Source: Balneolales bacterium (lineage in GTDB: Bacteria > Bacteroidota > Rhodothermia > Balneolales > Natronogracilivirgulaceae). From it: a stretch of 12,570 nt of DNA. Below the pieces are notes generated by a model that was given only the letters and a program-made list of their open reading frames with translations, had not been told where the DNA came from and searched no databases. The position numbers and the translations under genes are program-made. This document shows, piece after piece, positions 7,596 to 12,570 of this stretch. The DNA lies in contig SLHZ01000045.1 in assembly GCA_007135895.1 (NCBI GenBank), positions 1-12,570 on the forward strand, written 5' to 3'. The first letter of the stretch is position 1, and each line of letters opens with the position of its first letter.

Positions 7596-7643
7596 TTATT
7601 CTTCATCGTCCGGTTCTTCTTCATCGTCCGTTATATCTTCCGT
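7444..7643. repeat. 18-19-bp minisatellite spanning the 3' end of the DUF2007 gene
   Basis: Eleven consecutive units can be laid out. Three are perfect 19-bp copies (7444-7462, 7463-7481, 7482-7500; plus strand ATTCCTGATTGTCCTCATC). Then come a 16-bp unit (7501-7516), a 19-bp unit (7517-7535), and 18-bp units at 7536-7553, 7554-7571, 7572-7589, 7590-7607, 7608-7625 and 7626-7643. The 18-bp units are six codons long and keep the reading frame of the DUF2007 gene. The 19-bp units shift frame every copy. The most uniform copies are those farthest from the coding region, which suggests recent expansion there. Confidence 0.9.
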
Positions 7644-7946
7644 GTCAGGCACCTCTTCAGTGTCCGCCCCCTCCTCATTAAAGTCACCCACATCGGTTGC
7701 ACCCGATTTCCATTCTTCAAGCAGCCTTCCGGCCTCTTCCTCCTGTCCGGCCGCTACATAGACAAAAAGAGACGACAGATGTCCGAAGGATGAGGAAAAA
7801 GCACTGTCTTTTTTTGACAGGACTTCACACTTCAGACCGCTATTCTGCAAAAAAGCCTGGACAAGCCGGGCTTCACTTTCGATACTGGTTTCGTAAATGC
7901 ATTTCCAGTCACTAAACTCCTCGGGTCGAATCTTGTCACGGAACAT
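7596..7946 (-). CDS. DUF2007 (putative signal transducing) protein with acidic repeat tail
   Basis: A 116-residue soluble protein. Residues 14-80 match the small DUF2007 fold, annotated as a putative prokaryotic signal transducing protein: WKCIYETSIESEARLVQAFL, then LQNSGLKCEVLSKKD, then LFVYVAAGQEEEAGRLLEEW. The biochemical role of this family is unknown. From about 81 the chain is almost entirely Asp, Glu, Thr and Pro, built of six-residue repeats (TEDITD, DEEEPD, DEE then stop). Aligned repeat units show the stop arose where a neighbouring unit has GAA, so the tail may be truncated by one G-to-T change. The ATG at 7946 is preceded by AGGAG with 6-base spacing inside the 3' end of the CPBP gene, and the gap to that gene is 3 bp, implying translational coupling. 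Confidence 0.87.
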   Translation of the reverse strand: MFRDKIRPEEFSDWKCIYETSIESEARLVQAFLQNSGLKCEVLSKKDSAFSSSFGHLSSLFVYVAAGQEEEAGRLLEEWKSGATDVGDFNEEGADTEEVPDTEDITDDEEEPDDEE

Positions 7947-7949
7947 GGT

Positions 7950-8891
7950 TCACTCCTGTCTGGTGGTTATATAGATATACCTTAACAGCATAATAGTACC
8001 TGCAAGACTAAGGAGCAACAGCCACAAGGGAGGCAGCTCAAGAGCGCTCATCTGCTCCAAGACATAGTGAGGATACAGGGATGCGATCAATACGCTGCCC
8101 CCGTTGTTCACAAAATGACCGGCCATGGCCGGAAAAATACTGTCGGATCTCCAGACAATCCAGGCTAGAAGCATTCCAATGAGCGCCAGGGGTATAACCT
8201 GGGTGAGACGGATATGATACAAGCCGAATAGAATCCCGCTCACCAGGATAGCCGCCCAGATTCCCCATGATTTTTCCAGTGACCGCAGGATATAACCCCT
8301 GTAGAGGACTTCCTCGCAAATCGATGGAACCAGGCCTACATGAATCAGCGTAATCAGTACCACATGGTCCGCGGTAAGAAAGTACTTGATCATGTCCATC
8401 TGTGTTTCTTCAAACGCCATGTAGCTGTCGGGAAAGGGGAGTTGTGCATTCAGCCATGAAAGGCCCCAGACAAGTGGCTGCACTACCAGCATGAGTCCAA
8501 ACGTCAGCCCGATAACGACACCTGTCCGGCTGTCGGTCCGAAATCGCATGAATCGCATCCGGCTTCCTGTTGCCGACAGGCCAGCTATCAGCCAGGTAAG
8601 CAATCCGAGAAAAAGAATCTGACTTATCGAGTTTCCCAGGAATATGATATTCAGATGATCGCTGAACAGCGAAGCATCAAATGCCGGAATCGCATCGTCA
8701 CTGATCCAGAAGAAGTAACCGACGACAATGGCCGTACCGGCCAGCTGAAACAGAACAAAAGAGAGAACCAGCCAGGTCAGGGCAAGAAGCCAGTAGGGAA
8801 AACCATTGCGCTCGGCCCAGCTGAGTTCATGCAGGTAACGACCTGTCAGAACAGCTGGCTCTTTGTTAGTTGTATCCAGATCCAGGGTCAT
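7950..8891 (-). CDS. CPBP-family intramembrane metalloprotease (CAAX protease/Abi type)
   Basis: A 313-residue membrane protein with about eight hydrophobic helices. It carries all CPBP motifs: EEVLYRG at 193-199 (the EExxxR pair of catalytic and ligand residues), FGLYH at 222-226, and HFVNN at 259-263 (HxxxN). Bacterial relatives include peptidases and proteins tied to bacteriocin self-immunity; the substrate here is unknown. The position between DUF4199 and DUF2007 genes in a lipid-synthesis run argues for a housekeeping membrane role rather than a defence role, but this is inference. The ATG at 8891 lies inside the right-hand part of a perfect 17-bp duplication, and an off-frame ATG copy lies 17 bases upstream. 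The 3' end overlaps the ribosome-binding site of the DUF2007 gene. Confidence 0.93.
   Translation of the reverse strand: MTLDLDTTNKEPAVLTGRYLHELSWAERNGFPYWLLALTWLVLSFVLFQLAGTAIVVGYFFWISDDAIPAFDASLFSDHLNIIFLGNSISQILFLGLLTWLIAGLSATGSRMRFMRFRTDSRTGVVIGLTFGLMLVVQPLVWGLSWLNAQLPFPDSYMAFEETQMDMIKYFLTADHVVLITLIHVGLVPSICEEVLYRGYILRSLEKSWGIWAAILVSGILFGLYHIRLTQVIPLALIGMLLAWIVWRSDSIFPAMAGHFVNNGGSVLIASLYPHYVLEQMSALELPPLWLLLLSLAGTIMLLRYIYITTRQE
7953..7957 (-). promoter_or_regulatory. Ribosome-binding site of the DUF2007 gene
   Basis: Minus-strand AGGAG sits 6 bases before the ATG at 7946, beside the CPBP stop codon. It is one of few good Shine-Dalgarno sites in this window. Confidence 0.7.
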
Positions 8892-8913
8892 TTACAATCC
8901 AGGGTCATTTACA
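8880..8913. repeat. Perfect 17-bp tandem duplication over the CPBP start codon
   Basis: ATCCAGGGTCATTTACA occurs at 8880-8896 and again at 8897-8913 without mismatch. Each copy contains a start codon with the same next three codons. Because 17 is not a multiple of three, only the copy at 8891 reads the CPBP frame. Confidence 0.95.
8888..8908 (-). CDS. Possible 6-codon leader ORF before the CPBP gene
   Basis: The duplicated start reads MTLDCK and then TGA at 8888-8890. That stop overlaps the CPBP ATG as ATGA, the classic arrangement for translational coupling. It has no strong Shine-Dalgarno site and no proof of translation; it may be a pure by-product of the duplication. Confidence 0.25.
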   Translation of the reverse strand: MTLDCK

Positions 8914-8928
8914 CCGGAATAATTCGAA

Positions 8929-9501
8929 TCAGAGCACGTGCTCCGGTTGCGTTCCCATAAATTTTGCCGACAGAGTGCCGCTCAGAAGGTTCAGCAACCC
9001 ATAAGAGACAAACCCCAGTAACAAAGCCTGTATAATCGATCCCGGTGAATAGAAATTCTGTATTTGTGTATAAATCGCATCAATCATCTCCTCTTTCTGT
9101 GCCGCCGGCAGTAGATCCATCATCTCTATGTTGGCAATCATGGCCGCCTGGTAGTTCTCAAGAAACGAAGCGTCGACAAGTGGCCAGATCAGGGTTAGAA
9201 ACTGGGAAAAGAGCGCCATGAGCAATCCGGTAGCCAGTCCAATCACGGCTCCTTTGCCGATCTTCATTTCCGGTCCGTGTTCATTAATGAAAAAACGGAC
9301 GGCCAGCACACCCCCAAACGCACCGGCCAGGCATCCGATGACCGAAGCCAGAATGGAACCGCTGAAAAAGCTTCCTGACGGTTCGGAATGAATGGTGATG
9401 TACGCTCCCGTTGTGGATATGAGAAAAACCACAAAGCCGAATATGAGTGCCGCCATACCTGCGGCGTTCCAGTAACTTTTTCTTTCAATAGGTTCCATCA
9501 T
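8929..9501 (-). CDS. DUF4199-family membrane protein
   Basis: A 190-residue membrane protein with the layout of the DUF4199 family, common in Bacteroidota and relatives and of unknown function. Hydrophobic helices lie at about 13-35, 46-70, 84-107 and 155-178. Between the third and fourth is a polar, partly helical loop (about 110-150, with MMDLLPAAQKEEMIDAI) that could face the periplasm or cytoplasm. No catalytic motif is visible. The start ATG at 9501 is supported by AAGGAG 6 bases upstream, though ATG at 9498 is also possible. It overlaps the 3' end of the DUF2085 gene by 17 bp, and 37 bp separate its stop from the CPBP start, part of which is the 17-bp duplication. Confidence 0.8.
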   Translation of the reverse strand: MMEPIERKSYWNAAGMAALIFGFVVFLISTTGAYITIHSEPSGSFFSGSILASVIGCLAGAFGGVLAVRFFINEHGPEMKIGKGAVIGLATGLLMALFSQFLTLIWPLVDASFLENYQAAMIANIEMMDLLPAAQKEEMIDAIYTQIQNFYSPGSIIQALLLGFVSYGLLNLLSGTLSAKFMGTQPEHVL

Positions 9502-10018
9502 TTCTGTCTCCTTTTTTTATCCGGGTGATCGTGAGGGCCATGAGCATGAGCATTCCGGTCATCACACCCCAGAAACCACCGATAATTGCCCTGGTCGTAT
9601 CAGAAGTGAACCATAGTCCCGTCAAATTGCCCACACCGTCTACAACAAGAACCACCGTTGAAAAAACAAATATTTTCATAATATAATGCTTCCCCGCATA
9701 TGCCGTTTCCTTTTTTTTAACAAATGAAACCAACGCCAGCAGAAAACCCGAATAGATACCGGTACAACGGCTGCAGGCAGCCAGCGGAATGCCATCCCAT
9801 TGAAACGTCCTTGCCAGCTGCTGATGACACACAAGTCCCATCACGGCCTTCTGCCAGCTGCGAAACCAGCAGGCAAGGGAACTGCAGAAGATGGGTGGTG
9901 TGTAAATTACCAGTACAAAGAAAAGTGCTATCAATACAACACCCGCATACAATGGATGCAACCTGAGCAGGCTTGGACAAGCTTGGGCATCCTTTGCAGG
10001 TTTCGCTGTACCGGGCAT
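9485..10018 (-). CDS. DUF2085 membrane protein with CHQ and CSRCTG motifs
   Basis: A 177-residue protein of the DUF2085 family, found in bacteria and archaea, function unknown. The family cysteine motifs are intact: CHQ at 64-66 and CSRCTGIYSGF at 82-92, with R70 and W74 between. Their spacing suggests a metal site or a redox pair at the membrane surface, which is inference. Helices are at about 23-42, 84-100, 112-130 and 144-163. Two more cysteines (45, 50) follow the first helix. The start ATG at 10018 is bounded by an in-frame TAA 15 bases upstream, so no longer form is possible. It begins 20 bp after the nadC stop and overlaps the DUF4199 gene at its end, so the three are likely one transcript. 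Confidence 0.87.
   Translation of the reverse strand: MPGTAKPAKDAQACPSLLRLHPLYAGVVLIALFFVLVIYTPPIFCSSLACWFRSWQKAVMGLVCHQQLARTFQWDGIPLAACSRCTGIYSGFLLALVSFVKKKETAYAGKHYIMKIFVFSTVVLVVDGVGNLTGLWFTSDTTRAIIGGFWGVMTGMLMLMALTITRIKKGDRNDGTY
9508..9513 (-). promoter_or_regulatory. Ribosome-binding site of the DUF4199 gene
   Basis: Minus-strand AAGGAG lies 6 bases before ATG at 9501 and inside the end of the DUF2085 gene, favouring 9501 over 9498. Confidence 0.6.
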
Positions 10019-10038
10019 TCCTGAACAGGTTTAAGAGC

Positions 10039-10959
10039 CTATCCTGTATCACTTTCGATCAACAGGGTCATATCCAGTGCTTTGACCGAGTGGGTAAGGG
10101 CACCGGAGGAAATATAATCAACCCCTGTTCGCGCAATTTCCGGAAGACGCTCATATATCACATTGCCGGATGCTTCAGTGTAACACCGGCCTGCGACCAG
10201 GGCCACCGCTTTTCTCATAAGATCAGTATCCATATTGTCCAGCATGATATAGTCAACTCCTTCGCATAGAAGTACTTGCTCAAGCTCATGCAGCGATGTT
10301 ACCTCAATCTCAATTTTCGCCGGAAGGTTTTTCTTTTTTCGGTACTCATGGCATCTTTCAATAGCTGATTTCACACCTCCCGCCATGCGGATATGATTCT
10401 CCTTAATCAGGAACCGGTCATCCAGGCACATGCGGTGATTGGTACCACCACCACACCGGACAGCCATCTTGTCAAGATAGCGGTGACCCGGAGCCGTTTT
10501 TCTGGTATCAAGTATTTTTGTGCCGGTACCCTGGAGTGCCTCGGCATATTGCCGGGTTCGGGTTGCAATACCGCTCATCCTCTGAAGAAAATTGAGCATG
10601 GTCCGCTCAGCCAGAAGGATGGATGGAAGAGCTCCGCTCCAGCGTGCCAGAGTCTCCCCTTCCTTAATAAAATCACCATCTTTTCGGAATGCCTCAAACG
10701 CCACAGGTCCATACCCCTCGCCCGGTAATCCGGACAGAGCCGTACCATCGGTTATTTGAGCGGAAGGAATGGTCGTCTGCCGCATGACCAGATCGGCTAG
10801 TTTCAAACCGCACAGCACTCCGCTTTCTTTGGCAATGAGCCGCGCTGTACCCTTTTCCTTCCCGGTGAAAATGGCTTGGGTGGTAATATCACCCGATCCG
10901 GTATCTTCGGCCAGGGCCAACTCTACCAGATGAATCACTTCATTGGGCCACTTGTCCAT
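10039..10959 (-). CDS. nadC: Nicotinate-nucleotide pyrophosphorylase (quinolinate phosphoribosyltransferase)
   Basis: A cytosolic enzyme of de novo NAD synthesis that converts quinolinate and PRPP to nicotinate mononucleotide, CO2 and pyrophosphate. From the chosen ATG at 10959 it has 306 residues, close to the usual size. Conserved blocks in order: EDTGSGDIT at 18-26, ERTMLNFLQRMSGIAT at 118-133, DTRKTAPG at 151-158, GGGTNHR at 170-176, IKENH at 185-189, EVTSLHE at 219-225, LDN at 240-242 and SSGALTHS at 284-291. These include the expected Arg, Lys and His residues of the quinolinate and phosphate sites. A GTG at 10995 would add 12 residues with no family counterpart, so I prefer 10959. The gene overlaps the thioesterase gene by 20 bp. 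nadA and nadB are not in the window. Confidence 0.96.
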   Translation of the reverse strand: MDKWPNEVIHLVELALAEDTGSGDITTQAIFTGKEKGTARLIAKESGVLCGLKLADLVMRQTTIPSAQITDGTALSGLPGEGYGPVAFEAFRKDGDFIKEGETLARWSGALPSILLAERTMLNFLQRMSGIATRTRQYAEALQGTGTKILDTRKTAPGHRYLDKMAVRCGGGTNHRMCLDDRFLIKENHIRMAGGVKSAIERCHEYRKKKNLPAKIEIEVTSLHELEQVLLCEGVDYIMLDNMDTDLMRKAVALVAGRCYTEASGNVIYERLPEIARTGVDYISSGALTHSVKALDMTLLIESDTG

Positions 10960-11386
10960 AATTACGCAGTTTGGATAGAAACAGATCCGGAACACGCATC
11001 GGGCGGCGGGTTTCCATGGATAAAAAAGCCAGATCTACTTTGCCCAGTACTGCAAAGTCCTGCTCTCTTTCGGTACGAATCTCATACCAGGTTGTCAGTC
11101 GCATGACAGGTTCTTCATAGATCAGCAGGCGTCCTTCCATACTATCATCGTAAAGAACCGGGCGGCGAAACCGTGTCTCCAGACCCACGACAGGCATGAT
11201 AACGCCCGACTCCTCCATCTCACGGTACGATAGTCCGGCCTGGCGTATAAATTCGGTTCTTATTACCTCAAAATACTCCAGGTACCGGCTGTGGTAGACC
11301 ACCCCCATCTTGTCCGTCTCACTGTAACGGCTGCGCAACGACAAACTGTACGTAATGATCGGCTCCTTTTTTGGCAAATGAAGCAT
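10940..11386 (-). CDS. Hotdog-fold acyl-CoA thioesterase (YbgC/FadM-like)
   Basis: A 148-residue 4-hydroxybenzoyl-CoA thioesterase-type protein. The signature is YSETDKMGVVYHSRYLEYFE at 21-40, with the catalytic Asp at 25 and the following MGVVYHSRY loop. GLSYREMEE and FRRPVLYDD further on also fit the family. Members hydrolyse short- to long-chain acyl-CoA thioesters in the cytosol; the chain preference cannot be read from sequence. The frame is open further upstream, to an ATG at 11494 inside accA, but the extra residues are unlike the family. ATG at 11386 gives normal length and has GAGG 9 bases before it; an ATG at 11395 abuts that site and is less likely. It follows accA by 71 bp and overlaps nadC by 20 bp. 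Confidence 0.9.
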   Translation of the reverse strand: MLHLPKKEPIITYSLSLRSRYSETDKMGVVYHSRYLEYFEVIRTEFIRQAGLSYREMEESGVIMPVVGLETRFRRPVLYDDSMEGRLLIYEEPVMRLTTWYEIRTEREQDFAVLGKVDLAFLSMETRRPMRVPDLFLSKLRNYGQVAQ

Positions 11387-11457
11387 AAACAGCATCCTCA
11401 GAATCAAAAGTTGTGACCGGCCGATCGTCAGAATAAAAGACCGGCCCTGCATGGTCA

Positions 11458-12417
11458 TCAGGCACCGGAATCCAACCAGGCTCCCATGCGGCAATATTTT
11501 TCTATTCGCTGGTTTTTGAGCTCATCCGGACTCATGGCACAAAGGCGCTTCAGGCTTTCTGCGAGTGTTTTTTCAAGGGCTTTGGCCGCAGCCGTACCGT
11601 CACGATGAGCACCACCCAGGGGCTCCTCGATGATACCGTCAATAACCTTGAGCTTCAGGAGGTCCTGAGCACTCAATTTCAGGGCTCTTGCGGCCTGTTC
11701 CTTGTAGTCCCAGTTTTTCCAGAGTATGGAAGAACACGATTCTGGTGAAATAACGGAATACCACGTATTCTCCATCATATATACTTCATTGCCCATGCCA
11801 ATTCCCAGCGCACCGCCGCTGGCACCCTCACCTATGACCACTGTGACGATGGGTACATTCAGCAAGGCCATTTCCCGGAGATTCCGGGCTATCGCTTCCG
11901 CCTGGCCTCTCTCTTCGGCTTCAAGGCCGGGATAGGCTCCGGGTGTATCCAGCATTGTAATGACAGGTATGCCAAATTTTTCCGCTGTCTTCATCAGGCG
12001 AAGGGCTTTGCGGTACCCGTCCGGATTGGGCATCCCAAAGTTGCGGTACTGCCGGCTCTTGGTATCCCGTCCTTTCTGATGACCGATAACCATTACCGGG
12101 GTTTCCCCAAACATGGCAAGACCCCCTACGATTGCCTTATCATCACTATAGAAACGATCACCATGGAGTTCGATAAAGTTATCCATGATCTTGTAGATGT
12201 AATCGAAGGTATATGGACGGTCGGGATGTCGCGCAAGCTGGACCCGCTGCCAATGGGTGAGATTCGAAAAAATCGAAGAGCGAAGCTCCTCCACTCTTTC
12301 ACGAAGCCGTTTTATCTCAGGGGTCAGGATATTGTCATCACTGATATTCAGCTCGCTGAGCTCGTTGATCTTCTTCTCAAGTTCAATGATGGGTTTTTCA
12401 AAGTCAAGATAATTCAT
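11458..12417 (-). CDS. accA: Acetyl-CoA carboxylase carboxyltransferase subunit alpha
   Basis: At 319 residues this equals the usual AccA length. AccA pairs with AccD to move the carboxyl group from carboxybiotin to acetyl-CoA, giving malonyl-CoA, the first committed step of fatty acid synthesis, in the cytosol. The N-terminal coiled segment begins LDFEKPIIELEKKINEL at 4-20. ARHPDRPYTFDYI at 62-74, HGDRFYSDD at 85-93, GHQKGRDT at 112-119, TPGAYPG at 158-164, GEGASGGALG at 196-205 (oxyanion-hole glycines) and ILWKNW at 231-236 are all present. accD is not in the window. The gene begins 15 bp after the mannosyltransferase stop codon without a clear Shine-Dalgarno site. Confidence 0.97.
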   Translation of the reverse strand: MNYLDFEKPIIELEKKINELSELNISDDNILTPEIKRLRERVEELRSSIFSNLTHWQRVQLARHPDRPYTFDYIYKIMDNFIELHGDRFYSDDKAIVGGLAMFGETPVMVIGHQKGRDTKSRQYRNFGMPNPDGYRKALRLMKTAEKFGIPVITMLDTPGAYPGLEAEERGQAEAIARNLREMALLNVPIVTVVIGEGASGGALGIGMGNEVYMMENTWYSVISPESCSSILWKNWDYKEQAARALKLSAQDLLKLKVIDGIIEEPLGGAHRDGTAAAKALEKTLAESLKRLCAMSPDELKNQRIEKYCRMGAWLDSGA

Positions 12418-12432
12418 GCGAACAGGTTATGT

Positions 12433-12570
12433 TTACAATATGCCAAACATGCTGCGAAGCTTCAGGGCCCAAACCATCCAGATTGCTTCAAAAACAATCT
12501 TTTTCGACATTTTTGATACTCCTTCGGTTCGCTCCCTGAAAATGATGGATACCTCTTTCAGATTGAAACC
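12433..12570 (-). CDS. C-terminal end of polyprenol-phosphate mannosyltransferase (Dpm1-like, GT2)
   Basis: The last 45 codons of a gene that enters from the right edge. The sequence IIFRERTEGVSKMSKKIVFE, followed by AIWMVWALKLRSM, matches the typical end of bacterial polyprenol monophosphomannose synthase: the F-x-E/R-R-x-x-G-x-SKMS-x-x-I-x-x-EA-x-x-x-VW block. Such enzymes move a hexose from a nucleotide sugar to polyprenyl phosphate at the inner face of the membrane. The catalytic DxD part is outside the window, so the donor sugar cannot be judged. The stop TAA is at 12433-12435, 15 bp before accA. Confidence 0.85.
   Translation of the reverse strand, partial: GFNLKEVSIIFRERTEGVSKMSKKIVFEAIWMVWALKLRSMFGIL

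Noticed and set aside
7950..8891. CPBP protease considered as an abortive-infection or bacteriocin-immunity system
   Set aside because: All neighbours are housekeeping or membrane genes, and no toxin, bacteriocin precursor or defence gene is present.
10960..10995. GTG start extending nadC by 12 residues
   Set aside because: The extension lies within thioesterase coding sequence, has no ribosome-binding site, and precedes the normal NadC N-terminus.
11387..11457. Gap between accA and the thioesterase gene, with GGCCG/CGGCC arms, considered as a regulatory hairpin
   Set aside because: The stem is 5 bp with an 18-base loop; the GGCCGGTC motif is a direct repeat rather than a true inverted repeat.
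11387..11494. Longer N-terminus for the thioesterase starting inside accA
   Set aside because: The added 36 residues have no family counterpart, and ATG at 11386 has a GAGG site at suitable spacing.

Overview
The window looks like chromosomal housekeeping DNA of a Bacteroidota-related bacterium, most likely Rhodothermota/Balneolota. This is inferred from gene content (a BatA-type giant membrane protein, DUF4199, DUF2085 and DUF2007 proteins, and a polyprenol-phosphate mannosyltransferase next to accA) and from the scarcity of strong Shine-Dalgarno sites. No tRNA, rRNA, insertion sequence, CRISPR array or phage gene was seen.

Layout. (1) Positions 1-2648, leftward: a BatA-domain protein followed 6 bp later by an unrecognised two-helix membrane protein that runs off the left edge. 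(2) A 79-bp divergent intergenic region. (3) Positions 2728-5430, rightward: a 900-residue lipoprotein with a DUF3352-like N-terminal half and a C-terminal beta-propeller of FG-GAP/VCBS type. It is the only rightward gene. (4) Positions 5431-5645: a convergent intergenic region carrying two different short tandem repeat families. (5) Positions 5646-12570, leftward: a long co-oriented run, in transcription order polyprenol-P mannosyltransferase (partial), accA, a hotdog thioesterase, nadC, a DUF2085 membrane protein, a DUF4199 membrane protein, a CPBP intramembrane protease, a DUF2007 protein with an acidic repeat tail, cdsA, and a TIGR01777 SDR. Most gaps are 20 bp or less and several genes overlap, so an operon is plausible.

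The long run joins envelope and lipid supply (accA for malonyl-CoA, cdsA for CDP-diacylglycerol, a polyprenyl-phosphate glycosyltransferase, an acyl-CoA thioesterase) to NAD synthesis (nadC) and to several membrane proteins of unknown role.

No clearly new multi-gene system was found. The most interesting structures are short tandem repeats. A 6-codon repeat encoding an acidic tail is cut by a TAA codon, continues open beyond it, then turns into frame-breaking 19-bp repeats before cdsA. A perfect 17-bp duplication spans the CPBP start codon and creates a tiny upstream ORF with an ATGA overlap. A hairpin-forming ~25-bp repeat sits just after the lipoprotein gene.
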